Source: Cephalothrix spiralis (lineage: Eukaryota > Nemertea > Palaeonemertea > Archinemertea > Cephalotrichidae). Taken from it: 10,280 nucleotides of DNA. A program made the position numbers and the translations under genes. The notes under the pieces were generated by a model. It was not told the DNA's origin. It worked only from the letters and a program-made list of their open reading frames with translations, and made no database searches. The stretch is taken from the NCBI GenBank assembly GCA_032353305.1, contig JAUCNG010411248.1, forward strand, positions 1 through 10,280. Direction: 5' to 3'. Shown here piece after piece: positions 1-7,388 of the stretch (its first letter is position 1; each line of letters starts with the position of its first letter).

Positions 1-514
1 TTTTTGCTAAAGTGTTCTTTGGATGTTACCCAATATGTGTAAAAAATTTTAGCTTTCTACATTCGCCAATAGCCGAGATCTTAAGGGGGGCCGAATGAGC
101 CCCCCCCCCCCCCCTTCAGATTCGAGCTCAAAAAAGCCCTTCAGGAATAGGGTTAAGGCCCACCCCCTATTTTTCAGTTTTACCAAAAAAATACAATGCT
201 ACAATGGTTCTATGTCAAAAAAATGGTAGGAAATATGTTTTAATCTAACATTCATAGGTACTGAATCTTAACTAAACCAGGGGGTCATGGAGAAAACTTT
301 TTTCCTGCACTGTTTTCCATTTTTTTAAATTCTAAATCATGTAAGATCATGAAAAGTGATTTAATTAAGTCTTAAAACAACATAATGAACCATATAAAAT
401 TGTTTTAGTAGCAACAATTGGGTGGATGGTCAAAATTTGTAGAAAAAATATTCATTTATTTTTTTAATTTTGTTTCCATTTCAAGAATCCTTGCTTAGAA
501 AGGGGGGGGTGAAA
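1..514. other. AT-rich non-coding stretch with homopolymer runs
   Basis: No gene is visible here. The stretch is AT-rich and holds a run of 15 C (100-114) preceded by six G (85-90), and a run of eight G (502-509). If the first exon of gene A is far upstream, this is part of A's intron. I searched it for the signal-peptide exon and for the promoter block seen in genes B and C and found neither. Confidence 0.6.
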
Positions 515-518
515 TTAA

Positions 519-1068
519 ACTTTGGTGGCGGATTGGGTCCGGAGACTTCATATAGAGAATTAAAAAATATTATATCTAGGGATATTTGAGATGTGCATGC
601 GCATGTCAGTTTTCGCACTGCGCATGCGCGAATCAAAAATATAACACCTGATTCGGATATATTAGGGTCATATTTCTATATGTTGGTAATACTTTTATAT
701 AGCCTAAAACAACCAGTTGTCGAGATATTAGAGTCCAAAAAATGTAAATAAAGTTTTGAATTTATGATTTTCGACTGTCAATAACTAGACGGCTAGATTT
801 AGGCTATATAAATGTATTACCAACAGGTGAAACATGACATAAATTTGTTTGATTCGCGCATGCGCAGTGCGAAAACCGAAGTGCGAATGCGCAGTCTCTA
901 GATATATAAATGTATTACCAACAGATAGAAATATGACATAATTTTTTTTGATTCACGCGTGCGCAGTGCGAAAACAGAAGTGCGAATGCGCAGTCCCTAG
1001 ATAGAACAATTATAAATTCTGTATTATGAAGTCTGCGGACCATCCCTTCATCAATTCACCACCAAAGT
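519..1068. mobile_element. Foldback MITE, about 550 bp, with TTAA flanks
   Basis: The ends are inverted copies of each other. Both start ACTTTGGTGG and both contain a second match, GGTCCG(G/C)AGACTTCATA; the right end carries about 11 extra bases between the two matches. TTAA lies directly outside each end (515-518 and 1069-1072), as expected for a piggyBac-type target duplication, although TTAA is common in AT-rich DNA. Inside, the arm at 575-708 is repeated in inverted orientation at 798-902 and again at 901-1002, so the right arm is a tandem duplicate of about 102 bp. A 21-bp block at 615-635 has an exact reverse complement at 851-871. There is no transposase frame, so the element is non-autonomous. 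Confidence 0.8.
575..1002. repeat. Inverted arms of the MITE with CpG-rich palindromes
   Basis: One left arm (575-708) pairs with two right arms (798-902 and 901-1002). Each right arm contains the phrase TGTATTACCAACAG, followed by a GC-rich core around GCGCAGTGCGAAAAC. GCGCATGCGC palindromes at about 621-632 and 853-864 fit the NRF-1 binding consensus YGCGCAYGCGCR. The second right arm has changed this core to ACGCGTGCGC. Whether any factor binds here is unknown. Confidence 0.75.
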
Positions 1069-1302
1069 TTAATTGTTTTGCAAAAAAAACTTAAGTCCCC
1101 ATCTGGATCTGAGTACAGCAGTTACTGACAACTCGCCATTTGATATACATGTACATTGTAGTAAAACACGTGAAAAATTGACGGACCTTATGTATTCTGC
1201 TTTATTTGGTGCGTACCTGCTGCGCGTATTTATACGCAGATTCTACCGCACACTAGGAAAACAGATAATCGCATATATGCAAGTACGCAAGAAAATTTAT
1301 GG

Positions 1303-1338
<36 letters not shown>

Positions 1339-1339
1339 T
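1303..1339 (+). repeat. (TGCG)n microsatellite, about nine units
   Basis: An uninterrupted tetranucleotide run of about 37 bp lies in a region where GCGTAC recurs (around 1210, 1335, 1378 and 1395). It lies upstream of the exon of gene A, probably inside its intron. It gives an artefactual arginine-cysteine-valine repeat when translated. Confidence 0.9.
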
Positions 1340-1483
1340 ACAATCGCGAGAAATGTCACCCACACTAAGAATTTAGATGCGTACACGTGTGATGTGCGTA
1401 CAAGCGCCTAGTGTGCGCTGGGCTTTAAAATATCAGGCCATTCTGATAACCTTTTAAATCTAAATTTCTTTCTTTCTCTCAAG

Positions 1484-1617
1484 GTGCTATTTCTGATATC
1501 GATGCAAGGAAGCCTCCAATTGTTAAATATAATGTAAAAACTAATTATATAATTGATGAAACTATTGATCCACCGAAAAGAGACGGAAGAAGGCCAAGGC
1601 GGTATGGAATAAAATAA
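1484..1617 (+). CDS. Gene A: terminal exon of a secreted peptide precursor (partial)
   Basis: This is the last coding exon of a two-exon gene; exon 1 is not in the window. The acceptor is a pyrimidine tract ending in CAAG at 1483. The reading frame is set by comparison with genes B and C: the exon opens with the last two bases of a Gly codon split by the intron. It adds 43 residues and ends in TAA at 1615-1617. The start, GAISDIDARK, matches the start of exon 2 in C (GLINDVGARK), and both share the pattern ARKxxIV. The C-terminus is basic (PPKRDGRRPRRYGIK) with several dibasic sites, which fits prohormone-convertase processing. At the DNA level this tail aligns with the KREKPRP tail of C. It lacks the YLPI motif of B and C. 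The function is unknown; a secreted peptide is inferred from the paralogs. Confidence 0.75.
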
Positions 1618-1740
1618 ACTCAATCAGTCAGCCATTTGAATACTTTAATGAATAATTTGAGTGAATAATAAAAATTGTGTTTGCCAGTAACTTTGTTATG
1701 TTTTATTCCTTTTTCTAAAAAATGCTCAGTCGAAAAATGG
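1615..1740 (+). promoter_or_regulatory. Gene A 3' UTR and polyadenylation signal
   Basis: AATAAA lies at 1667-1672, 50 bases after the stop codon. The sequence around it is recognisably the same as downstream of B and C: a CAATCA...GTCAGCCATTT block after the stop, then TTACTTTGTT-like sequence, then AAAAAATG(C/T)TCAGTCGAAA shared with C. This homology outside the coding region supports calling A a true family member and not a chance frame. Confidence 0.75.
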
Positions 1741-2259
1741 GTATAATCCATTTCGATACCATCATCTGAATTCAATTGCAAATTAGACCTCGACTACATG
1801 TAGTAGACACTTGCTATAACAAGGAACGTCCAGTGAGCACCCGAGGTGATGGTATTTCTCAAACATAACAAAGCGAGGCGTGTCGAGATGGGTATAATCA
1901 TCCGTGTCTGATGTCTGACAAGTCTTGCAAATAATACGAATGGATTTTTAAAAAAAATCAATCCGTGCTGCATGAGAATCCAGCTCTAGGGTAACTTTAT
2001 GTTTTTCAAATTTTACGTATAGGAGAAGATATAATAATGATAATGATGAAGATTTAATTTTTATAAACTGCTTACCGACATTCATGCGCTTGACATATGT
2101 CAACAGATATCAGGTGATTATGTCCAGCGCATGGATAACAGTAAACTTCACTTTCTTGTATTCTGGGTGTCCATTTTAGCTTAACCGGATATAAACAATG
2201 GAAATTGTGTTCTCTATGATATTCAAATGGAAATTAACTTTCTTTGGTTATATCGATGG
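1741..2259. other. Intergenic sequence between genes A and B, first part
   Basis: No gene or clear element is visible. The sequence is AT-rich with a CTACATGTAGTAG palindrome near 1794-1806 and a short ATAATGATAATGATGA run near 2033-2048. Confidence 0.5.
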
Positions 2260-2600
2260 GAGAATAGTGAGATAATATATGTCCAAAATTCTCTTCAAAT
2301 CCAAAAAACACCTCACGAATCAATTTATATGTAAATTCGGTAAAACCGTCAACTTTTAGGCCTAGAGTTGTGCCTAAGGCCGTAAAATGTTTTTCAATTA
2401 AAATAATTAAACTCAGCAATATCAAATACATTCGGTAAATCCTTAGGCAAAGAGCTACACTGAGGCCATAAAAATGTTCTTGAAATCAGAAACAAATTAG
2501 CCTCACCAATCGATTTATATGCCCTCAAATACCTGCTGATAAGCCTTTCAATTTTTAGGCCCACATCTTCGGTATAAAGCCTTAATTTCGTATTATACAT
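2260..2600. repeat. Degenerate tandem repeat block, about three units
   Basis: Related units of roughly 100 bp recur with many differences. The phrase CTCAC(G/C)AATC(A/G)ATTTATATG occurs near 2312 and 2502. ATTCGGTAAA(A/T)CC occurs near 2334 and 2430. Variants of AGGCC(G/A)TAAAA(A)TG occur near 2378 and 2464. Versions of TTTTAGGCC occur near 2354 and 2556. On the minus strand, two units read as short peptides with weak resemblance (GLKVDGFTEF and GLKIERLISR), but frame breaks interrupt them. This may be an old non-coding tandem duplication or decayed coding repeats; I cannot decide from one window. Confidence 0.5.
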
Positions 2601-3649
2601 ATTTAAATAACAATTTCACTACTTTTTATCACCTTTAATAATTATATCAATCTGTATCAATATACATTGCACATCAAAACATGTAACATTTATTAATTCT
2701 TTAATCATAGCTGATCATAGCGTATTCTAACTCCCTTTAGCTTATTGCTTAGTACACACATGTATAGTATCAACCTTGTTCCGAATGAATATAGCTTGTC
2801 AATAAACTGCCAATGATGAATGGTCTATTATTAGGCACGAATTTACCAACACCTAAAAGATTCGTCTAGTTATGCTTTGATCGATAGAACAGTACCCAGA
2901 CAAGTAATGGAATTTGTAAAGGGCTAGGAGGTGAATCTATTAACGGGCGTCAGGAACCAAAATTCGAAATTTTTGCTAAAAACTTATGGAAAAAAGACTT
3001 CCACTTTGCTAAAAAATATAATACAATGAGCTTAGACCCCTAGGGAATCCAAAATATCAGGGCGAAAATCCGGAATTCAAACTTAAAAAGGACGAAATTT
3101 TGAATTTTTGCCAAAAGTCACAAAGACACAGAACAAAGGCCAATCTTTTTTCTTCTCCATCTAATATCTCTGAATTAATCGCTCTGATATGATTCAAATT
3201 TTGTTTTTAATTGGTTATAGTATAGAGTCCCAAAAAAATAAAGGGCGCAATGGGCCAAAATGGTGCTGAATACACAAAAACATTATCCAGTGAAATTCAA
3301 CTATTATATATTAATCGATATCTTCGTATTTACATTTTATGAGAAGCGGTGTAAGAATGGTTAGGAAGCAATTTTCATAGCATAAAGAACGCATTCAGTC
3401 AAGAGTCAAAACTCAAAATAGAGCGATAGAAATTAACTGAAACTACATGTACGTACTTTTGAAAAACGTGCAATTAAGCGAATCGTGCTATCAAGCAAAA
3501 TTTGGTTGTCGCCTTCCGACAATTCTCAACTCCCTGACACTAAACCCTGTTTCAGTGATGGAATTTGACTGACCTCAAGACGTATGGATGAAAATTAGAT
3601 TTTGAAAATTTATCATAGACCTATGTCGCTACCGATCCTACCAATTCAT
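2601..3649. other. Intergenic sequence between genes A and B, second part
   Basis: No gene is seen. The part at 2940-3250 has recurring phrases such as AAATTTTTGCTAAAA and GAATTTTTGCCAAAA, which suggests an old dispersed repeat without recognisable ends. No open frame here shows splice or codon evidence. Confidence 0.45.
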
Positions 3650-3933
3650 ATTACATCACAGGTTATTGTTCGAATACAGAGGTACCGTACGTGCCACTCA
3701 AAATTGTTAAAAAATCTCCTAAGGGCCATTGACAGTTTGTGGTGCACTATAAGGGTTCCTTTTTTAATTTGATATCTAAACGTACACTAATTAGATTGCT
3801 CACCATATGCCTACAAGTATATATTGTCTATCGTGAGGGTATTGACATCAACTTTTTTCAATATATAAGACTGAGCATAAACTTCAAGGTGCATTTCTCG
3901 GAAAAGTACAGAATTGAAGACTAGGAAATCCAC
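3650..3933 (+). promoter_or_regulatory. Gene B proximal promoter, duplicated upstream of gene C
   Basis: This block begins ATTACATCACAGGTTATTGTT and can be aligned, with small indels, to 7054-7342 upstream of gene C. The longest identical stretches include CTCCTAAGGGCCATTGACAG and the adjoining GTTTGTGGTGCACTATAAGG, and then TAATTAGATTGCTCACCATA. A TATA box (TATATAAG, 3862-3869) lies 81 bases before the conserved ATG. Transcription probably starts near the shared GCATTTCTCGGAAAAG phrase at about 3891, which is about 30 bases downstream of the TATA box. The start site is inferred from spacing only. Confidence 0.75.
3862..3869 (+). promoter_or_regulatory. TATA box of gene B
   Basis: TATATAAG within CAATATATAAGACTGAG, which is identical at the equivalent place in gene C. 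The shared GCATTTC initiator-like sequence follows about 29 bases later. Confidence 0.7.
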
Positions 3934-3942
3934 ATGTATAAA

Positions 3943-3988
3943 ATGAAATATTTAGGACTAACTGTGATATTTTTAGTTCTAATGGCTG
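3943..3988 (+). other. Gene B coding exon 1 (signal peptide exon)
   Basis: This 46-base coding segment differs from gene C's at one base only (CTA versus CTT, both Leu). The donor GTAAGTTTT is shared, and similarity continues about 40 bases into the intron. Confidence 0.8.
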
Positions 3989-5529
3989 GTAAGTTTTTGT
4001 TTGAATTTTTTGTAAAATTATCTTCAATCTTCTTCTTCTATAGGGCGTCAGATGACTTCTCGAATAGACACAATGGTCCGCTTACCGATCATTTACCCTT
4101 AGACCTGAAGACCTATCCTGCACTCCGAATCTATTTTTCATATACTGATTAGCAGTAGGGTTTACCACGAAGGGAGGGACAGCGTCCCAATCCACGTATT
4201 TAACCTGACCGAGAAAGCGACGCTTTGGTGGAATAAGGGCGTATGTGCAAAAAAATTCTCATGAGAGGGTCTTTGATGATTTATCACAATGTGGGTGACA
4301 CTTGCAGTGAGCTTGGAATGTTATACCTAAGGTCTTAGAATCAGTAAAAAATTCAACCCAATATAATTTAATTACGTCCTGAAATTATGACGTCATCAGA
4401 ATTTCATGACGCTAAATAGATTTTACAAAAATGTGCACATACGCCCTTATTCCACCAAAGCGTCGATTAAGGTTCTTCCCGATGGAAAGTGATGTCGAGA
4501 CTGGGTATCGACCCAGGGACCCCTGGATTACGAACCCAGCGCTCTACCACTTCGCCACCGATGAAGGGTTATAATTGTTATAAAACTTCATCAATAATTT
4601 TTTGACGAAACCGGCTACTCTTATCGAAGAGCCCCAGGGGGTCTTTTCCGTGCTGAGTTCTGTCTCATACACGCCAGGCCTTTGATTAGACGTTTGACCA
4701 CCCAGTTTGGAGCACTGTAAATGTGGTTCGTAAGATACAATCGGCGCTGCCTGGATTCGAACCCGGGACCCTTGGATCCCGAGCGAAGGCTGAGCTAACG
4801 AGCCACATAGTGTTACTTTGAAGGGGGACAGTGTCCCACTACACGTATTTAACCTGACCGAGCGACCCAGGAAGCTATGCGCTGCGGAACTTGCTTAAGG
4901 TTCCACCCGATGGAAAGTGGTGTCGAGACTGGGTATCGATCCAGGGACCCCCTGGATTGCTGTCCGAGCACTTCACCACTAAGCCACATTTTTAGCTTCC
5001 CGATAAACGTCCATGAAGCCCTCTTATAAACGGATCCGTACCTCAGTATTTTGAAAAATGAAAGAAGAAGATCCCGTTTACTTTGTGGCAGTGGGAGGAT
5101 ATTTGTATTGATCATAATTTTTTATTATGTGTTTATTATTTGTATAATAAAGACAATTATTATACGAGTCGCTAGGATTTTTACTAAAATCTCATACTAA
5201 TTATTTTCAAAATACTGTATAATTTTTTTCAAGGTGAAATTTCTCAAACTGATGCTGTCTGGAGCCCTGCGTATTCAAGAAAATGGCCTTATCTCCCGAT
5301 AAAAAGAGTGCTAATAACAACAACAACAACTTCACCACAACAAATAACAACTTCACCACAACTGATGGGGGTTAATGAAGAAATAACAACTTCACCACAA
5401 CTGATGGGGGTTAATGAAGAAATAACAACTTCACCACAACTGATGGGGGTTAATGAAGAAATAACAACTTCACCACAACTGATGAGGGTTAATGAAGACA
5501 GTATCCCGCATTGGGATGAGGAAAATTAA
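3943..5529 (+). CDS. Gene B: secreted repeat-containing peptide precursor, two exons
   Basis: Join 3943-3988 with 5234-5529. Exon 1 encodes MKYLGLTVIFLVLMA, a typical hydrophobic signal peptide, and ends one base into a Gly codon before GTAAGT. The intron is 1245 bases and ends TTTTTTTCAAG. The product is 113 residues. An in-frame ATG at 3934 would add three residues, but gene C lacks it, so 3943 is preferred. After the signal comes GEISQTDAVW, then a hexapeptide WPYLPI between R31-K32 and K39-R40. A Thr-rich stretch (TTTTTSP) follows, then four copies of ITTSPQLMGVNEE (residues 53-104; the fourth reads MRVNED), then SIPHWDEEN. There are no cysteines. Thr/Ser/Pro-rich repeats could be O-glycosylated. 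The role is unknown: a neuropeptide or other processed secreted peptide is plausible because of the dibasic sites. Confidence 0.8.
4164..4566 (-). mobile_element. tRNA-derived SINE-like repeat, interrupted by a MITE
   Basis: On the minus strand the head resembles a tRNA gene. A box: TGGCGAAGTGG (4547-4557). B box: GGTCGATACCC (4503-4513). They are 33 bases apart. The body and tail, including GTCGAGACTGGGTATCGA and ACGTATTTAACCTGACCGAG on the plus strand, closely match the second copy at 4814-4990. The copy is split by the MITE at 4218-4465. It is antisense within the intron of gene B. Confidence 0.7.
4218..4465. mobile_element. 248-bp MITE with perfect 32-bp inverted ends
   Basis: The first 32 bases (4218-4249, beginning CGACGCTTTGGTGGAATAAG) are an exact reverse complement of the last 32 (4434-4465). 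No protein is encoded. It sits inside the SINE-like repeat. Compared with the uninterrupted copy at 4814-4990, roughly 30-35 bases of SINE sequence are missing at the junction, so insertion came with a deletion or the host copy was already different. I see no clear target duplication, so the superfamily is not assigned. The interior contains TGACGTCA at 4388-4395. Confidence 0.8.
4567..4810 (-). mobile_element. Second type of tRNA-derived SINE-like unit
   Basis: On the minus strand, a tRNA-like head has an A-box-like TTAGCTCAGCC (4788-4798) and a B box GGTTCGAATCC (4753-4763) that exactly fits GGTTCGANNCC. A 170-base body of different sequence from the neighbouring units follows, ending near an AT-rich tail at about 4590. 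The acceptor stem does not pair well, so this is not a working tRNA gene. It lies directly next to the tail of the unit at 4814-4990, so the two are nested or arranged head to tail. Confidence 0.6.
4814..4990 (-). mobile_element. tRNA-derived SINE-like repeat, uninterrupted copy
   Basis: On the minus strand the A box is TGGCTTAGTGG (4976-4986), which fits TRGYNNARNGG. The B box is GGATCGATACCC (4931-4942). Body and tail match the interrupted copy at 4164-4566. It lies antisense in the intron of gene B and provides the reference for locating the MITE insertion in the sister copy. Confidence 0.7.
5234..5529 (+). other. Gene B coding exon 2
   Basis: The exon begins after the acceptor CAAG at 5230-5233, in phase with the split Gly codon, and ends TAA at 5527-5529. 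It carries all of the mature protein, including the 39-base repeats. Confidence 0.8.
5344..5499 (+). repeat. Four in-frame 39-bp tandem repeats in gene B
   Basis: Units lie at 5344-5382, 5383-5421, 5422-5460 and 5461-5499. The first three are identical. The fourth differs at two bases (GGG to AGG, and the last GAA to GAC). A partial unit precedes them at about 5326-5343, in an AAC-rich run. Gene C carries only one equivalent (QQLMGVNED), so the expansion is specific to B and recent. Confidence 0.95.
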
Positions 5530-5640
5530 ACCCAATCATACCAAGTCAGCAATTTTTGAATTTAAGTGAAAAATAAAAGTGATAAGTTGTAGTTGCAAAT
5601 TACTTTGTTTATCTTTTTACTTTTTCAAAAAATAACAATC
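5527..5640 (+). promoter_or_regulatory. Gene B 3' UTR and polyadenylation signal
   Basis: AATAAA lies at 5572-5577, 43 bases after the stop codon. The UTR is nearly the same as in gene C: TAAACCCAATCATA, GTCAGC, TTTAAGTGAAAAATAAAAGT and GTAGTTGCAAATTACTTTGT. The T-rich and G/T-bearing sequence downstream fits a cleavage element. Confidence 0.8.
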
Positions 5641-5936
5641 TCATTATTCGATATTAAATAACTTACAGTACTAAAAAGAAATGGATAATAAATAATACTT
5701 TTGATCACTTTTACGGGGTAGGGGTTTAATGTGCGTGTGAGTGAGAGAGAGCACAAGGATATTTTCTGAATGTTTTTTATTTGTTGTATAATCATTCATC
5801 ATCTTCTTATTTTATGTCATATCATTCATTTCAATTTCTATCAACTCTTTTGTCTAACATGAAAGCATTCCTTATTTATATTCTTTGTCATTTCTATCTT
5901 TAATCCTATATGTAAATAAATATGTTGATTTGTATA
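5641..5936. other. Intergenic sequence between genes B and C, first part
   Basis: AT-rich, with a short GTGAGTGAGAGAGAG run near 5737-5751. No gene or element is recognised. Confidence 0.5.
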
Positions 5937-6127
5937 CAGTGTGTCCCAATATTATGGAAAACAGTCAGATGACGTCATATTGTGACTTAACTATGAATAT
6001 TTTAAAAAGTGCAAAACATACGTATACATTCGAGATCATGGTCTTCTCTATTTGGTGCAGATCGGTTCATAATTAAGGGAGTTAAGATGAGTCTCCCGAA
6101 GAACCTCTGGTTTTATTTTCCCCACCC
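5937..6127. mobile_element. Possible mariner-type MITE, about 191 bp
   Basis: The left end, TACAGTGTGTCCCAATATTA, resembles mariner-family ends, and the reverse complement of the right end reads TATAGGGTGGGGAAAATAAA. The two ends agree at about two thirds of the first 20 positions. TA lies outside each end (5935-5936 and 6128-6129). No transposase is encoded. The end similarity is imperfect, so this is a tentative call. Confidence 0.35.
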
Positions 6128-6129
6128 TA

Positions 6130-7053
6130 TATATCCCATACCGAAAGCTGTGATTAGCTTTTGACCATATAACTAAATGGAGAGAATGCTATATTTCCAA
6201 TCACTCTAAAATTAATTTTAATTTTTTATGACTTTTTTTAATTTTAATCCTCTGATCCCACATTCGAAATAATAAAATTATTACAATATTATACAAAAAA
6301 TATTACTAAAAAACGTAGGGAGTTCACCATTTGGATTTACTGATAAAATTTCACTGACTATTACATAACTTCAAAATTCGGACTGCTGTTGCGTATGAGA
6401 CCAATAAGTGACTTCCTGAAGAATGGCCAAGTTATCAGATGGGCATTTCGTGGCCAAATTCGGAAAATGCTTTTTCGTAAATATTTCGTTGTCATTTCGT
6501 TCGATACATTCTTATTTTTATATACTATTATCGTGAAAAAGGTCTAAATAATCGAGTTACGAAAAATCAATAAAATATGTCGTTGTTGTAATGTAAAAAA
6601 GTTGGGGTAGAAATAAGTGTAACATTCGTAACGGTAACGAGACCACTCGAGTATAATGGACCTCATCGTGAAATGGTTTTGTATTTGGGTTTTTGTAATC
6701 TAGGGTTATAATTCTAACGTTATGGTTTAAGATTATTGTATTTTTATTTTATTTTTTAGGTAAGATTTACCTTTGAAAATGTGTCAGATATTTCCGTGTC
6801 GTTTTTTGTAACGTTCATAACGGAACTTCAACCACATATTGTAACCTATGACAGATTGATTTATTCACTCTTATGTATGCAGGGCTTTACTACGATATCG
6901 CAACAAGTGTTTAAGAAAGATTCCAAATTATTTTCGTCATTTAACTCGGAATAAAGCATTTTAAACGTAACGTTCGTAACACTGGAAATGCCCAGATACA
7001 TTTCGTGGTCAGCCCCAATGGCGTATGTCTCTACTGTCCTACTATGAAGTCGC
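6130..7053. other. Intergenic sequence between genes B and C, second part
   Basis: No gene is supported. Three short clusters of related words are visible: CGTAACGGTAACGA (6627-6640), GTAACGTTCATAACGG (6808-6823) and CGTAACGTTCGTAAC (6966-6980). Versions of GGGCATTTCGTGG occur near 6440 and, more altered, near 6995. This may be an old dispersed repeat. Confidence 0.45.
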
Positions 7054-7342
7054 ATTACATCACAGGTTATTGTTCTATTACAGAAGGTACATTGTACGTG
7101 CCATTGAAAGTTGTTGACAAATCTCCTAAGGGCCATTGACAGTTTGTGGTGCACTATAAGGGTTCTTTTTTTAAATTTGATATCCAAACGTAGCCTAATT
7201 AGATTGCTCACCATATGCCTACACGTATATTGTCCATCGTGAGAGTATTGACATCGACTTTTTTTCAATATATAAGACTGAGTTTTAACTTCAGTTTAAG
7301 TGCATTTCTCGGAAAAGTATATAGAATTGCAGAACAGGAAGA
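7054..7342 (+). promoter_or_regulatory. Gene C proximal promoter, copy of the gene B promoter
   Basis: Aligns with 3650-3933 from ATTACATCACAGGTTATTGTT to the start codon, with small indels. It includes the TATA box at 7269-7276 and the GCATTTCTCGGAAAAG phrase at about 7302. Similarity starts abruptly at about 7054, which marks the left edge of the duplicated unit. Confidence 0.75.
7269..7276 (+). promoter_or_regulatory. TATA box of gene C
   Basis: TATATAAG in CAATATATAAGACTGAG, 74 bases before the ATG and about 33 bases before the shared initiator-like GCATTTC. Confidence 0.7.
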
Positions 7343-7388
7343 ATGAAATATTTAGGACTAACTGTGATATTTTTAGTTCTTATGGCTG
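7343..7388 (+). other. Gene C coding exon 1 (signal peptide exon)
   Basis: Same 46-base exon as in gene B, with one silent difference. The donor is G/GTAAGTTTT. Only one ATG is present, which supports the choice of start in gene B. Confidence 0.8.

Noticed and set aside
1073-1411. 112-residue plus-strand open frame
   Set aside because: It has no ATG at the stated start (TTG), begins at the edge of a MITE, and its RACV repeat is only the translation of the TGCG microsatellite.
3739-4152. Two plus-strand frames of 61 and 72 residues
   Set aside because: The first lies in the promoter of gene B. The second reads through the splice donor at 3988 into the intron; only its first part is the real signal peptide exon.
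4494-4990. Functional tRNA genes
   Set aside because: A and B boxes are present in three places, but acceptor stems do not pair and the heads are followed by shared bodies, as in tRNA-derived SINEs.
4849-5115. 88-residue minus-strand open frame
   Set aside because: More than half of it is a translation of the SINE-like unit at 4814-4990.
5344-5499. CRISPR-like array
   Set aside because: The 39-bp units are directly adjacent with no spacers and are in frame within a coding exon.
6861-7268. 135-residue minus-strand open frame
   Set aside because: It runs antisense over the duplicated promoter of gene C. The same region upstream of B has indels that are not multiples of three (for example two bases near 3820), so the frame is not conserved between the copies. 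No family is recognised.
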